Assembly (NCBI GenBank): GCA_902625475.1
Contig: CACOBR010000004.1
Span: 1 to 64,000, forward strand
Direction: 5' to 3'
From: an uncultured Alphaproteobacteria bacterium
GTDB taxonomy: Bacteria > Pseudomonadota > Alphaproteobacteria > Rhodobacterales > Rhodobacteraceae
DNA length: 64,000 nt
This document shows, one piece after another, positions 8,465 through 18,201 of the stretch. Each line of letters starts with the position of its first letter. Within the stretch, counting starts at the first letter, position 1. The notes under the pieces are model-generated. The model saw nothing but the letters and a program-made list of their open reading frames with translations, did not search any database and was not told the origin of the DNA. A program made the position numbers and the translations under genes.

Positions 8465-10273
8465 ATGTCGTATCAGTCGTCTCTAAAAAAATCTAACAAT
8501 AATAAAGAAAATAATAAATCAGAAAGAGAAAAGGGGCGTAATATTTCTTCTCTTTTTTTATTAGCTTCTTTTTTTAAACCGTATTATTTAAATTTAATTT
8601 TAGCTTCGTTAGTTCTTATTTTAACTGCAGGTATTTCCCTGACGTTTCCAATTGCAATAAGACGAGTAGTAGATGGCTTTTTTAGTAATTCTACATCACT
8701 TATGGATTATTATTTTGCTGCGGCTTTCGGGTTAGCAAGTTTATTAGCAATTGGAACGGCATTAAGATTTTATCTTGTAACAAGACTTGGTGAAAGAGTT
8801 GTAGCTGATATTAGAAAAGCTTTATTCAATAAAGTAATATCGATGAGTCCTGGTTTTTATGAACGTCTCTTAACAGGTGAGATACTTTCAAGAATCACAA
8901 CTGACACCACTCTTATCTTATCTGTTGTTTCATCCTCTGTTTCATTAGCTTTGAGAAATTTTTTATTACTAATCGGTGGTCTTTTCTTCATGTTCTTAAC
9001 ATCAATTAAATTGTCTATAATGGTTTTGTTATTAGTTCCAATAATGGTTGTGCCTATACTAGCCATGGGAAGACGTTTAAGAAAATTAAGTAGGGAAAGT
9101 CAAAGTAGAATAGCTGACAGTTCTGGCATGGCCTCAGAAATGCTATTAGCATCAAGCACTATTCAAGCATTTAATTATGTAAAAAATGCAAGAAATAATT
9201 TTTCAGACATTATTGATAAGTCGTTTTTCATTGCAAAAAAAAGGATCTTAGTTAGATCCATAATAACGGCTCTGATAATTTTTGTTGTATTTGTTGGGAT
9301 AGTAGCAGTTCTATGGGTTGGAGCTAGAGATGTAAGACTAGGTATAATCTCTCCAGGTTATTTAGTACAATTTGTTATTTATTCTGGTTTTGTAGCTGGT
9401 GCGGTAGCAGCATTATCAGAAATTTTTGGTGAACTGCAAAGGGCTGCTGGAGCAACAGATAGAATAATTGAGATTCTTAAATCTCAAGATCCTGTTAAAC
9501 AACTTCAAAATATAAAATATATTGATAGAAAAAATGAAATTCTAATTGATTTTAAAAATGTCACATTTTCTTATCCTTCCCGACCTAATGAGATTGTTTT
9601 TAATGACCTTAACTTTTTTATAGGAGAGGGTAATACCTTGGCTCTGGTTGGACCATCAGGAGCTGGGAAGTCATCAATTTTTCAAATATTACTAAGATTT
9701 TATGATTTTACAAAGGGTTCGGTTAAAATAGCTGGTCTTTCAATAAAAGAAATTGATACTCAAACACTAAGGGATTTGTTTGCATTTGTTCCACAAGAAC
9801 CTGCTATTTTTGCAAATTCAGTATTAGAAAATATACGATTTGGAAGACCAGATGCAAACAACAAAGAAGTAGAAGAAGCTGCAAAAAAATCAGCAGCACA
9901 TGAATTTATTATGGGTTTACCTGAAGGTTATGATACTTTTGTTGGAGAAAGGGGTGTTCTTTTATCAGTTGGAGAAAAACAAAGGATTGCAATTGCTAGA
10001 GCATTTTTGAGAAGTTCTCCAATTTTGCTTCTTGATGAACCTACAGCATCTCTTGATGCTGAAAGTGAGGGTCTTATTCAAAGAGCTTTGAAAAACTTAT
10101 CCAAAAGTAAAACTGTTATAGTAATTGCTCATAGGTTATCAACAGTAAAAAAAGCAGATAAAATTCTTGTTTTAGAAAAGGGTAATATTGTTTCTGAAGG
10201 AACACATGCAGAATTAATAAAAAAGAATGGCACCTATGCAAAACTTGCTAGACTTCAGTTTTTAACAAATTAA
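8465..10273 (+). CDS. ABC exporter, fused membrane and ATPase domains (MsbA/ABCB-like)
   Basis: A half-transporter of 602 residues that should work as a homodimer. Residues about 35-330 form a six-helix exporter membrane domain, and residues 365-602 the nucleotide-binding domain with Walker A GPSGAGKSS, Q-loop FVPQEPAIF, Walker B ILLLDEPTAS and H-loop IAHRLST. The signature, usually LSGGQ, reads LSVGE here, a clear departure that still leaves the second glycine. The substrate is unknown; lipids or hydrophobic compounds are usual for this group. It stands alone between the aquaporin and acyl-CoA synthetase genes. Confidence 0.9.
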   Translation: MSYQSSLKKSNNNKENNKSEREKGRNISSLFLLASFFKPYYLNLILASLVLILTAGISLTFPIAIRRVVDGFFSNSTSLMDYYFAAAFGLASLLAIGTALRFYLVTRLGERVVADIRKALFNKVISMSPGFYERLLTGEILSRITTDTTLILSVVSSSVSLALRNFLLLIGGLFFMFLTSIKLSIMVLLLVPIMVVPILAMGRRLRKLSRESQSRIADSSGMASEMLLASSTIQAFNYVKNARNNFSDIIDKSFFIAKKRILVRSIITALIIFVVFVGIVAVLWVGARDVRLGIISPGYLVQFVIYSGFVAGAVAALSEIFGELQRAAGATDRIIEILKSQDPVKQLQNIKYIDRKNEILIDFKNVTFSYPSRPNEIVFNDLNFFIGEGNTLALVGPSGAGKSSIFQILLRFYDFTKGSVKIAGLSIKEIDTQTLRDLFAFVPQEPAIFANSVLENIRFGRPDANNKEVEEAAKKSAAHEFIMGLPEGYDTFVGERGVLLSVGEKQRIAIARAFLRSSPILLLDEPTASLDAESEGLIQRALKNLSKSKTVIVIAHRLSTVKKADKILVLEKGNIVSEGTHAELIKKNGTYAKLARLQFLTN

Positions 10274-10353
10274 AAAAATTAAATTTTACTACCTTTATTT
10301 CCATTAATTTTTTAGCTATCATTATATCATAACAATTTTGTTGGAGGATAAAT

Positions 10354-12240
10354 ATGTTTAAGTTTGAAAATGTAGAAGATCTGAGAAAATTAGAAAAAGA
10401 AGCAGCATTTCCTGACAGATTACATGAAAAAACGATATATAAATCTTTAAGAAGAGTAGCAACAAATTTTCCATCCAGGCCAGCAATTTCTTTTCAAATT
10501 ACATCTAAACCAGGTTCAAAGTCTGAAACTTATACTTGGTCTGAATTACATGAGATTGTAGTAAAAGCCGCAAATGCATTCAGAAAAGTTGGTATTAAAA
10601 AAGATGATGTTATTGCCTTCGTTTTACCAAATTGTTCTGAAACAGCAATCACCTTTTTAGCTGGTGCTATTACTGGAATTGTTAACCCGATTAATGCTTT
10701 GTTAGAACCTAAACAAATCTCTCATATTCTGAGAGAGACAAATGCAAAAGCTATTGTAACTCTTTCTCCAATGCTAAAAACAGAAGTAGCACAAAATGTT
10801 CACAAGGCGCTTGAAACAGCTCCTAATGTTAAAACTGTCTTTGAAGTAGATTTAGTAAGATATTTAACACCCCCCAAATCATGGATTGCGTCATTGTTGA
10901 GGCCCAAAGTAACTATTAATCATAATGCAAGAGTTGTAAATTTTATGGATGCTATTTCTTCTGAAAACAATACTTTAGATTTTGAAGATCACAATGACGA
11001 TGCAGTTTGTGCCTATTTTCATACAGGTGGTACGACAGGCATGCCTAAAGTTGCTCAACATAAAGCTTCTGGTATGCTTTTTAATGGTTGGTCTAGTGCT
11101 ACACTTCTTTTTTCTGAAAAGGATTGTTTAATATGTCCTTTACCACTTTTTCACGTTTATGCTGCTTATCCTATATTTATGACATGTTTATTATCAGGTG
11201 CCCATATGGTTTTACCAACTCCACAAGGGTATAGAGGCGATGGTGTTTTCCCTAATTTTTGGAAACTTGTTGAACACTGGGGTGTCACTTTTATGGTTAC
11301 AGTTCCCACAGCTATCACACAATTATTACAAGTAAAAGTAGATGCAAATATTGATACACTTCGATTTGCTCTATGTGGTTCGTCACCTCTTTCAACTGCA
11401 CAATTTAAGCAATTTCAAGAGCAAACAGGTCTTAAGATTTTAGAAGGTTATGGAATGACAGAGGCAACTTGCATGATTTCTGTTAATCCACCTGATGGTG
11501 ACCGTAGAGTTGGCTCAGTTGGTATTCCATATCCTTATACAGAAGTAAAAATTCTGAATTGTGATAAAAATGGGAAAATTTTAAAAAATTGTAAAGTAGG
11601 AGAGGTAGGCGAAATTTGTGTATCTAATCCAGGAGTTATATCAGGAAAAACATATACAGATCCAGACAGGAATAAGGGTTTATTTGTAAATAAGAAATTC
11701 ATGAGAACTGGAGATTTGGGCCGTTTTGATAAAGATGGATATTTATGGATAACTGGTAGATCTAAAGATCTAATAATAAGAGGAGGCCACAATATTGATC
11801 CAAGCATAATTGAAGAAACTATATCAAGTCATCCTAGTGTTGCCATGGTTGGAGCTATTGGGCAGCCAGATGCTGAAAAAGGTGAATTACCTTGTGCTTA
11901 TGTTCAATTAAATGATGGAGAAAATAGTACTCCTATTGAATTAATTTCATTTTGTGAAAATAAAATTACTGAGATGGCTGCCTTACCCAAATATATTGAG
12001 ATTATAGAGGAAATGCCGCTAACTGCGGTTGGTAAAATTTTTAAGCCTGATTTGAGAAAGAAAGCTATAACTAGGGTTTTTGATGAGGCATTGTCAAAAG
12101 CAAGTATAAAAGCTCAAGTTAATTCAGTTGTGGAGCATCCAAAAGAAGGTTTGAAAGCTCATATTGTGACTGAAGATAATCCAGAAAATATTTCTAAAGT
12201 TCTAAGTCCTTACACAGTTGGGTGGGAATTGATGAAATAG
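10354..12240 (+). CDS. AMP-forming acyl-CoA synthetase
   Basis: Member of the adenylate-forming ANL superfamily that activates a carboxylic acid to its CoA ester. The 628 residues include the P-loop FHTGGTTGMPK (near 227), EGYGMTE (near 367), the hinge region RTGDLGRFDKDGYLWITGR with the following SKDLIIRGGHNI, and a C-terminal catalytic lysine in TAVGKIFKP. All catalytic blocks are intact. GGAGG lies upstream of the ATG. The acid substrate cannot be told from the sequence; there is no neighbouring beta-oxidation or aromatic gene to suggest one. About 45 residues extend beyond the usual C-terminus. Confidence 0.9.
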   Translation: MFKFENVEDLRKLEKEAAFPDRLHEKTIYKSLRRVATNFPSRPAISFQITSKPGSKSETYTWSELHEIVVKAANAFRKVGIKKDDVIAFVLPNCSETAITFLAGAITGIVNPINALLEPKQISHILRETNAKAIVTLSPMLKTEVAQNVHKALETAPNVKTVFEVDLVRYLTPPKSWIASLLRPKVTINHNARVVNFMDAISSENNTLDFEDHNDDAVCAYFHTGGTTGMPKVAQHKASGMLFNGWSSATLLFSEKDCLICPLPLFHVYAAYPIFMTCLLSGAHMVLPTPQGYRGDGVFPNFWKLVEHWGVTFMVTVPTAITQLLQVKVDANIDTLRFALCGSSPLSTAQFKQFQEQTGLKILEGYGMTEATCMISVNPPDGDRRVGSVGIPYPYTEVKILNCDKNGKILKNCKVGEVGEICVSNPGVISGKTYTDPDRNKGLFVNKKFMRTGDLGRFDKDGYLWITGRSKDLIIRGGHNIDPSIIEETISSHPSVAMVGAIGQPDAEKGELPCAYVQLNDGENSTPIELISFCENKITEMAALPKYIEIIEEMPLTAVGKIFKPDLRKKAITRVFDEALSKASIKAQVNSVVEHPKEGLKAHIVTEDNPENISKVLSPYTVGWELMK

Positions 12241-12242
12241 CA

Positions 12243-12259
12243 ATCTTTAGATTAAAGAT
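12243..12259. terminator. Possible short hairpin between convergent genes
   Basis: Arms ATCTTTA and TAAAGAT form a perfect 7-base-pair stem with a three-base loop. It lies just after the acyl-CoA synthetase stop and overlaps the end of the convergent 36-residue gene. The stem is AT-rich, and a T-run follows about 10 bases later on the plus strand, so a weak terminator is plausible but not certain. Confidence 0.3.
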
Positions 12260-12362
12260 CTTCTTCGTCTTTTTTTCTTATTCTTTCAAGAGCCATTATA
12301 AACGCTATAATCCCAATACATATAAGAAATATAAATATGTATATTGCAGTTAATGATCCCAT
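12252..12362 (-). CDS. Small single-span membrane protein, unknown (36 aa)
   Basis: A 36-codon frame starting ATG at 12362 with an excellent ribosome binding site (AAAGGTG) five bases upstream. The product has a short polar start (MGSLTA), one strongly hydrophobic stretch from about residue 7 to 25 (IYIFIFLICIGIIAF) and a highly charged tail (LERIRKKDEEDL). This is the layout of a single-pass membrane microprotein with the charged end probably in the cytoplasm. No family is recognised. The binding site and amino acid pattern argue that it is real, but conservation cannot be tested here. Confidence 0.55.
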   Translation of the reverse strand: MGSLTAIYIFIFLICIGIIAFIMALERIRKKDEEDL

Positions 12363-12489
12363 AATACACCTTTAATTTGAAATATATAATAATTCTTAAT
12401 ACTCATTAAATAAAAAGAAAAGAATAAACTGTTTAAAAGCCCTTTTTTTTGGCATAAAATTTGCTTTGATATTTCCATAAAGGATTGAA

Positions 12490-12720
12490 ATGAAAAAACA
12501 AAAAAAACAAATTAAAGCTAGTCTGTCTTTAGATGAGCAGTCAGAGTTAATAGTAAAAGTTTTTCGGGTTTCACTTGATACTTTAGTAACTTCTGGTTTA
12601 GAGGAAAAAGACGCTTTAAATGGTTTACTAAGCCAAATTGCAGTTTTGGTTGATAGTTCTGCATTAGAACATGCATTAACCATCAATAGTCAGTTTAGAT
12701 CCTCATACTTAAGCGAATAA
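12490..12720 (+). CDS. Small hypothetical protein (76 aa)
   Basis: A 76-residue protein with a basic start (MKKQKKQIKA) and an otherwise helical, amphipathic sequence without cysteines or membrane segments. AAAGGA lies six bases before the ATG. It stands alone between the microprotein and tRNA-Thr. No family is recognised. A frame on the opposite strand covers the same bases but has no good start. The coding call rests on the ribosome binding site and the soluble, coherent composition. Confidence 0.55.
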   Translation: MKKQKKQIKASLSLDEQSELIVKVFRVSLDTLVTSGLEEKDALNGLLSQIAVLVDSSALEHALTINSQFRSSYLSE

Positions 12721-12789
12721 TTAGAGAAAATCATTTAATTTTTTTACTGATTATAAGTTTTAATTTTTTAGAAAAACGCATTTTCAAAT

Positions 12790-12864
12790 TGGTGCTGCCG
12801 GAGAGATTTGAACTCTCGGCCTCTCCCTTACCAAGGGAGTGCTCTACCCCTGAGCTACGGCAGC
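12790..12864 (-). tRNA. tRNA-Thr (anticodon GGU)
   Basis: Cloverleaf read on the minus strand: acceptor GCTGCCG pairs with CGGCAGC, D-arm GCTCAGGGGTAGAGC, anticodon stem CTCCC/GGGAG enclosing TTGGTAA with anticodon GGT, and T-arm GAGAG TTCAAAT CTCTC. The discriminator A and CCA end are encoded. All stems pair perfectly. Confidence 0.96.
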
Positions 12865-13064
12865 TTACAAAACTTTATTTAATTTATTATTAAATTTTCA
12901 AACTAATGCAATTTAAATATTTTTATTTTAAGGCAAATTAATGAGTTTATTTATTTTAAAATCAAAATTAATCCTTTTAAATTTTTACTTGGTTCTTTAA
13001 TGATTTAAAAAACTAAAGTTTATAATCTAAAAATCTTTATCATAAAATTAAAAGTAATTTAATT
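12865..13064. other. AT-rich intergenic stretch, nothing recognised
   Basis: About 200 very AT-rich bases between the tRNA-Thr gene and the small gene ahead of murA. They must hold the promoters for both, but no convincing -35/-10 pair or structured RNA stands out because the composition is so extreme. Confidence 0.4.
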
Positions 13065-13205
13065 ATGAAAATAAATCTAAGTATTTCTGAAAAAAGAAAA
13101 AAAGAAAGAGAACTAAAATTAAAACTTCAAATGAGAGATAATTTAATAAAGAGAAAGAAACAAAAGAGAATAAAAAAATCTTTAAATTTAAAAAGCAACA
13201 ACTAA
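13065..13205 (+). CDS. Small highly basic protein ahead of murA (46 aa)
   Basis: A 46-codon frame from ATG 13065 to TAA 13205, ending 14 bases before murA. The product is packed with lysine and arginine ([18 protein letters not shown], then LIKRKKQKR) and should form one long basic helix. Many alphaproteobacteria have a short Arg/Lys-rich protein of the pattern RLxxALRxNLxRRKxQ directly upstream of murA; this one fits the pattern, although that comparison is from memory. It may bind RNA or the ribosome. Function unknown. Confidence 0.55.
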   Translation: MKINLSISEKRKKERELKLKLQMRDNLIKRKKQKRIKKSLNLKSNN

Positions 13206-13219
13206 TCAAGTCAGTTAAA

Positions 13220-14482
13220 ATGGATAAAATTTCAATAAAAGGTCAAAGACAATTAAGTGGAGAAGTTAAAATTTCTGGTGCAAAAAATGCATGCTTAACC
13301 CTAATGCCTCTTTCAATATTGTTACAGGAAACTTTGGAATTGACAAACGTCCCAAATCTTTCTGACATAATTACAATGCAAACCTTATTAAGATCTCTGG
13401 GTTCGTATATTAAATATAATCCTGAAAAAAATTCATTAAAATTAACAACTAAAAATATAACAAATTCTACAGCAGACTACGATATTGTTAGAAAAATGAG
13501 AGCCTCTATTTTAGTTTTGGGGCCACTTTTAGCTAGAATGGGTAAGGCTAGTGTTTCACTTCCAGGTGGTTGTGCAATTGGTGCCAGACCAGTTGATCTA
13601 CATCTTTTTGGTTTGGAAAAGTTAGGTGCAAAACTCAAGTTAAAAGACGGTTATATAATAGGTAATGTTCGTGGTCGATTAAAAGGAGCAAAAATTAAAT
13701 TTCCTTTTGTATCAGTTGGGGCTACAGAAAATATAATAATGGCCGCATCTCTAGCAAAAGGTACCACAATAATAAAAAATGCAGCAAGAGAACCTGAAGT
13801 TGTTGATCTATGTAACTGTATAATTTCGATGGGTGGTAAGATTGATGGTGTTGGATCATCAACAATTATAATTGATGGTGTCGATCATCTTAAACATACG
13901 ACCCATAATGTAATGGGTGACCGTATTGAAATGGGTACATTTATGCTAGCACCGGCAATAGCGGGAGGAAAAATTAAAATTAAAGGTTGTAATACAGATT
14001 ATTTAAACTCATTTATTGAAAAATTAGTCGAAACTGGTGTTGATATCAAAAAAAATAAAAATGAAATAATTGTGGAAAAAAATATAGATGTTTTAAACCC
14101 AATTAATGTCATTACAGCTCCTTATCCAGGATTTCCAACCGATTTACAGGCACAATTAATGACATTAACTTGTTTTTCAAAAGGAATTTCAAAATTTGAA
14201 GAAAAAATTTTTGAAAATAGATTTATGCATGTACCGGAATTAATTAGGATGGGGGCGAATATTGAAGTACAAGGTGGTATAGCAAAGGTTACTGGTGTAA
14301 GCAAACTAAAAGGAGCTCCAGTAATGGCAACAGATTTAAGAGCTTCGGTAAGCTTAATACTAGCTGGGCTTGCTTCTTCAGGTGAAACAGTGATTAGTCG
14401 CGTTTACCATCTTGACAGAGGCTATGAAAATATAGAAAAAAAACTTTCAAATTGTGGTGCTAACATTAGAAGATTTAAGTGA
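13220..14482 (+). CDS. murA: UDP-N-acetylglucosamine 1-carboxyvinyltransferase
   Basis: First committed enzyme of peptidoglycan synthesis: transfers enolpyruvate from PEP to UDP-GlcNAc in the cytoplasm. The 420-residue protein has the substrate-binding SGAKNA (K22, N23), the catalytic cysteine C118 in [10 protein letters not shown], and typical blocks [14 protein letters not shown] and [13 protein letters not shown]. With cysteine rather than aspartate at the active site it should be fosfomycin-sensitive. It opens the conserved block murA-DUF2948-hisD. Confidence 0.97.
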   Translation: MDKISIKGQRQLSGEVKISGAKNACLTLMPLSILLQETLELTNVPNLSDIITMQTLLRSLGSYIKYNPEKNSLKLTTKNITNSTADYDIVRKMRASILVLGPLLARMGKASVSLPGGCAIGARPVDLHLFGLEKLGAKLKLKDGYIIGNVRGRLKGAKIKFPFVSVGATENIIMAASLAKGTTIIKNAAREPEVVDLCNCIISMGGKIDGVGSSTIIIDGVDHLKHTTHNVMGDRIEMGTFMLAPAIAGGKIKIKGCNTDYLNSFIEKLVETGVDIKKNKNEIIVEKNIDVLNPINVITAPYPGFPTDLQAQLMTLTCFSKGISKFEEKIFENRFMHVPELIRMGANIEVQGGIAKVTGVSKLKGAPVMATDLRASVSLILAGLASSGETVISRVYHLDRGYENIEKKLSNCGANIRRFK

Positions 14483-14489
14483 CTAAATA

Positions 14490-14954
14490 ATGATGAGTAA
14501 AAAAGAAGAAAATTACAAAAAGCTTAGTCTTGCAGCCCAAAATGAGCAAGACTTGGTAGTAATTTCTACTTTATGTCAAGATAGTATTGTTAAAGTAACA
14601 AATATTAAATGGGCAAAGAAATCAAAGCGATTTTATTTATTGATAAATAGGTATTGTTGGGAATTTAATGATTTATCAAAAAAAAAATCTTCAAATATGC
14701 TTAGAATTAATTCAGTAATGAGGTTTAACAGTGTATTGTCAGTAAAGTCAGTTGGTATCCAGCAAAACAACAATAGTGACATTACTTCACTATTAACTTT
14801 AAATTATAACTTTTTTACTTTCGAGAAACAGGCTATTGATTTAATATTTTCTGGTAATTCTCAAATTACCTTAAATATAGAATGTATTGACGCATTTCTA
14901 AAAGATGTTTCAGAACCATTTGAAAGTACTATATCAAAAATACCAAAGCATTAG
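14490..14954 (+). CDS. DUF2948 family protein
   Basis: Protein of 154 residues matching the DUF2948 pattern, in which LSLAAQNEQDLVVISTLCQD is followed by VKVTNIKWAKKSKRFYLLIN and RYCWEF. The family is found almost only in alphaproteobacteria and commonly sits between murA and hisD, as here. Its function is unknown. It begins seven bases after murA, so it is translated from the same message. Either of two adjacent ATG codons could be the start. Confidence 0.82.
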   Translation: MMSKKEENYKKLSLAAQNEQDLVVISTLCQDSIVKVTNIKWAKKSKRFYLLINRYCWEFNDLSKKKSSNMLRINSVMRFNSVLSVKSVGIQQNNNSDITSLLTLNYNFFTFEKQAIDLIFSGNSQITLNIECIDAFLKDVSEPFESTISKIPKH

Positions 14955-15010
14955 AAAAATGACAAAAATCTACACTTTTTTAAATTTATACATTTAAGGT
15001 TGAGTTTAAA

Positions 15011-16312
15011 ATGTCCAGTTTAATTATTGATTCAAAGAAAGAGATTGAAAAATGGTTGGTTGACTTTATTTCTTCTTCTAGTAAATACCTTGATAATTAT
15101 GATCGTTTAGTTGAAGACATAATCAGTAACGTTAAAGAAAATGGGGATAAAGCTTTAATTAGTTTAACTCTCAAATTCGATAAGGTTAAATTAGGAAAAG
15201 ACACACTTTTTTTTTCAGAAGATGAAATAAGATCTTCCTTAAAAAAAATTTTAGCAAAAGAAAAAAAAGCTTTAAAACTAGCAGCTTCCCGCATAAAAAA
15301 GTATCACATTAAACAATTGCCAAAAAATAAATTTTGGAAAGACGAAAAAGGAGTTAATTTAGGCTTTAGATGGACTCCTATTGATTCAATTGGTATTTAT
15401 GTTCCTGGTGGTTTAGCTTCATATCCATCTAGTGTTTTAATGAACGCAATACCAGCAAAAGTGGCTGGTGTTAGAAATATTACAATGGTTACCCCAACTC
15501 CATTGGGAAAAATAAATCCGCTTGTTTTATATGCCGCAAAAATTGCTGGAGTTGATAAAATTGTAAAAATTGGCGGCGCTCAAGCAATTGCTGCACTAGC
15601 CTATGGAACAGAGTCCATTGACGCCGTGGACAAAATAGTTGGTCCTGGTAATTCTTTTGTTGCAGCTGCTAAAAGAAAAGTATTTGGCCAAGTTGGCATA
15701 GATTCTGTTGCAGGACCTTCCGAAGTCTTAATTATTTCTGATAGTAATCAAAATCCATCGTGGATTGCAGCGGATCTTTTGGCTCAAGCTGAGCATGATG
15801 AAAAGGCAAAATCAATTCTTATCACTGATAATATTACTTTTGCACAGGCTGTTGAATTAGAGGTTTGGAAATTATTAAGTAATTTGAAGGATAATACCGT
15901 TGCTTCAAAAAGTTGGAGTGAAAATGGTAAAATCATTGTAGTAAATCAATTAAAAGATTCTATCAATTTGGCAAACACAATAGCAGCAGAACATTTACAA
16001 ATTTGTATTAAAGAACCAGAATTTTTATTAGATAAAATTGTAAATGCTGGTGCAATTTTTATAGGTGAAAATACGCCTGAGGTATTTGGTGATTATATTT
16101 TGGGTTCAAATCACGTTTTACCAACTTGCAGGGCTGCTAGGTTTTCTTCTCCTTTATCTACAATTGACTTCATGAAGAGAACCTCAATATCAAAAATATC
16201 ATTAAGCGCTTTAAAAGATCTGGGATATGCCGCAAAGATACTTGCGACTTCTGAAACTCTTGATGCGCATGCTTTTTCAGCAAGCCTTCGTATTTCGGAA
16301 AAAAATGGGTAA
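15011..16312 (+). CDS. hisD: Histidinol dehydrogenase
   Basis: Catalyses the last two steps of histidine biosynthesis, L-histidinol to L-histidine with two NAD. The 433-residue protein shows the family blocks [56 protein letters not shown] and QAEHDE, including the conserved histidine and glutamate of the active site, plus GSNHVLPT near the end. Other his genes are absent here, which is normal for this alphaproteobacterial locus. Its last eight bases overlap the next gene. Confidence 0.96.
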   Translation: MSSLIIDSKKEIEKWLVDFISSSSKYLDNYDRLVEDIISNVKENGDKALISLTLKFDKVKLGKDTLFFSEDEIRSSLKKILAKEKKALKLAASRIKKYHIKQLPKNKFWKDEKGVNLGFRWTPIDSIGIYVPGGLASYPSSVLMNAIPAKVAGVRNITMVTPTPLGKINPLVLYAAKIAGVDKIVKIGGAQAIAALAYGTESIDAVDKIVGPGNSFVAAAKRKVFGQVGIDSVAGPSEVLIISDSNQNPSWIAADLLAQAEHDEKAKSILITDNITFAQAVELEVWKLLSNLKDNTVASKSWSENGKIIVVNQLKDSINLANTIAAEHLQICIKEPEFLLDKIVNAGAIFIGENTPEVFGDYILGSNHVLPTCRAARFSSPLSTIDFMKRTSISKISLSALKDLGYAAKILATSETLDAHAFSASLRISEKNG

Positions 16313-16811
16313 ACAAAAAGATGAATATAACAAGATTATTTCTGTCAATATAGATGAGTCAAATTTACCATTACCAAGTCATGAGGCTCTTCAGGAGAGA
16401 AAAGTTGCAATCTTTGATCTTCTAACTGAGAATTTTTTTAGACCAATTATTCCTGAAGACTATCCTAATAATATTGGTCCCTATAAGTTGCTTATATATA
16501 TAAAAGATCAACTTTTAGTTTTTAAAATTTCAAATAAAGAAGACATCTTGATAAGAGAAATTATCCTTTCAATTTCACCAATTAGAAAAGTACTTAAAGA
16601 ATATAAAGAGATTTGTGCTAGTTATTACAATGCGGTTAAGCGTTTAGCTCCTAGTCAGATTGAAACAATTGATATGGGTAGAAAGGCTATTCATGATGAA
16701 GGAGGAAAGATATTAATTGATAGATTTACTCGTAAAGCAGAAATGGATCTTCAAACAGCTAGAAGACTTTTTACATTAATTACTGCCATTTACTTAGAAA
16801 GTAAAAAATAA
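16305..16811 (+). CDS. UPF0262 family protein
   Basis: Protein of 168 residues of the alphaproteobacterial UPF0262 family, function unknown. Recognisable blocks are the IISVNIDESNLP start, NIGPYKLLIYIKDQLLVF, the SPIRKVLKEYKEICASYY segment and IDMGRKAIHDEG. The ATG at 16305 overlaps the hisD stop (ATGGGTAA), a coupled start, and matches the family length; an in-frame start 26 codons earlier would lie deep inside hisD and is rejected. Confidence 0.88.
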   Translation: MGKQKDEYNKIISVNIDESNLPLPSHEALQERKVAIFDLLTENFFRPIIPEDYPNNIGPYKLLIYIKDQLLVFKISNKEDILIREIILSISPIRKVLKEYKEICASYYNAVKRLAPSQIETIDMGRKAIHDEGGKILIDRFTRKAEMDLQTARRLFTLITAIYLESKK

Positions 16812-16813
16812 AG

Positions 16814-17254
16814 ATGTCCTCAGATAAAATACAATCTGTATTATTTTGTTGTGATTTAAATTCTGTAAGATCACCTATGGCTGAAGGTATATGTAAATTA
16901 CACTATGGATATTCTATTTTTGTTCAATCAGCGGGAGTTTTGTCAAATACTGAAATAGATCCATTCGCAGTAGATGTATGTGAAGAAATCGGGGTTACAT
17001 TAAAAAAACATAAATCAAGAACTTTTAAAGAAATGGAAGCTTGGGGTGACGATATTTCAAGTTTTGACCTAATTATTGCACTTTCTCCAGCATCTCAAAG
17101 ACATGCCTTAGAATATACAAGATTTTTTTCTTTGAAAATTGAATATTGGAGTATTTTAGATCCTGTTGATATTGGTGATACAAGAAATGCTAAGCTCAAT
17201 GCTTATAGAACTACACGTGATCAAATTTTAAAAAATATCAAAAAAAGATTTTAA
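16814..17254 (+). CDS. Low-molecular-weight protein tyrosine phosphatase family protein
   Basis: Phosphatase-fold protein of 146 residues. The P-loop C13-x5-R19 (CDLNSVRS) lies at the N-terminus as expected and an aspartate pair (DPVDIGD near 116) could supply the general acid. The family includes tyrosine phosphatases and ArsC-type arsenate reductases; the usual reductase cysteines are not evident, so phosphatase is more likely. It starts two bases after the UPF0262 gene and is part of the core operon. Confidence 0.85.
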   Translation: MSSDKIQSVLFCCDLNSVRSPMAEGICKLHYGYSIFVQSAGVLSNTEIDPFAVDVCEEIGVTLKKHKSRTFKEMEAWGDDISSFDLIIALSPASQRHALEYTRFFSLKIEYWSILDPVDIGDTRNAKLNAYRTTRDQILKNIKKRF

Positions 17255-17394
17255 TTATTGTTGCTAAATAGTTATACTCATCAATGAGTTTATATTCATT
17301 TAGTTTAGAAAAGTTGTGTTTACAAACTTATTATTTTAAGTATTTTTTCAATTATAAATACTTTTTTTTAATATATGCTTTAATTGGAGAGTAA

Positions 17395-17613
17395 ATGGCT
17401 AAAGAAGAACTTTTAGAATTTCCTGGAGTGGTAAAAGAACTTTTACCTAATGCTACTTTTCGGGTTGAATTAGAGAATGGACATGAAATTATTGCTCATA
17501 CAGCTGGTAAGATGAGAAAAAATCGGATTAGAGTTTTAGCTGGTGATCGTGTTCAGGTTGAGATGACACCTTATGATCTATCCAAGGGTCGAATAAATTA
17601 TCGGCATAAATAG
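17395..17613 (+). CDS. infA: Translation initiation factor IF-1
   Basis: S1/OB-fold protein of 72 residues that binds the ribosomal A site during initiation. It has the full family sequence landmarks: [39 protein letters not shown] and the basic end [16 protein letters not shown] precedes the ATG. A 140-base gap upstream, with ACTCAT/ATGAGT arms near 17278, probably carries its own promoter. Confidence 0.97.
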   Translation: MAKEELLEFPGVVKELLPNATFRVELENGHEIIAHTAGKMRKNRIRVLAGDRVQVEMTPYDLSKGRINYRHK

Positions 17614-18201
17614 TTGTTAATTTTAGCTTCAGCAAGCAAAGCAAGATTAGAATTATTAAAATCTGTTGGGATTTCTCCAGATAAAATAATATCTACAGAT
17701 ATAAACGAAAAACCTAAAAAAGATGAAAAACCTTTAGATTATGTTTTTAGAATTGCACTTGAAAAAAATAAAGCAGTAAAAAAAAATAGTTCAGAAATAG
17801 TATTATCTGCAGATACAATAGTATCTGTAGGCACAAGAATATTACTAAAACCTAAAAATATTGATGAAGCTTCTAGTTTTTTGAGCTTACTTTCAGGTCG
17901 AAGGCATAGGGTACATACAAGTATTTGTATATTCTGTAACCATAAATTTTATCAAAAAAACATAACAACTATTTTAAAAATGAAGAGATTATCAGAAGAA
18001 GAAAAAAAATCTTATCTGAAGTCAGAAGAATGGAGAGGAAAAGCTGGTGGTTACAGCATTCAAGGTGCAGCTTCTTATTTTTTCCCCTTTATTTCAGGAT
18101 CCTATTCAAATGTAGTAGGACTGCCATTAACAGAAACTATAGGTTTATTAAATGGTCTTGGCTTCAAATCCAATAGCTTTTTACATAGGTCCAAAAATTG
18201 A
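17614..18201 (+). CDS. maf: Maf-family nucleotide pyrophosphatase
   Basis: House-cleaning pyrophosphatase acting on non-canonical or excess nucleoside triphosphates (dTTP/UTP-type in the Maf group). The 195 residues contain LASASKARLELL at the start, SADTIVSV near 68, SGRRHRVHTS, and WRGKAGGYSIQG with the following GSYSNVVGLPL. The start is TTG at 17614, directly after the infA stop with no spacer; this is the only position that gives the conserved N-terminus. It overlaps the next gene by four bases. Confidence 0.9.
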   Translation: MLILASASKARLELLKSVGISPDKIISTDINEKPKKDEKPLDYVFRIALEKNKAVKKNSSEIVLSADTIVSVGTRILLKPKNIDEASSFLSLLSGRRHRVHTSICIFCNHKFYQKNITTILKMKRLSEEEKKSYLKSEEWRGKAGGYSIQGAASYFFPFISGSYSNVVGLPLTETIGLLNGLGFKSNSFLHRSKN

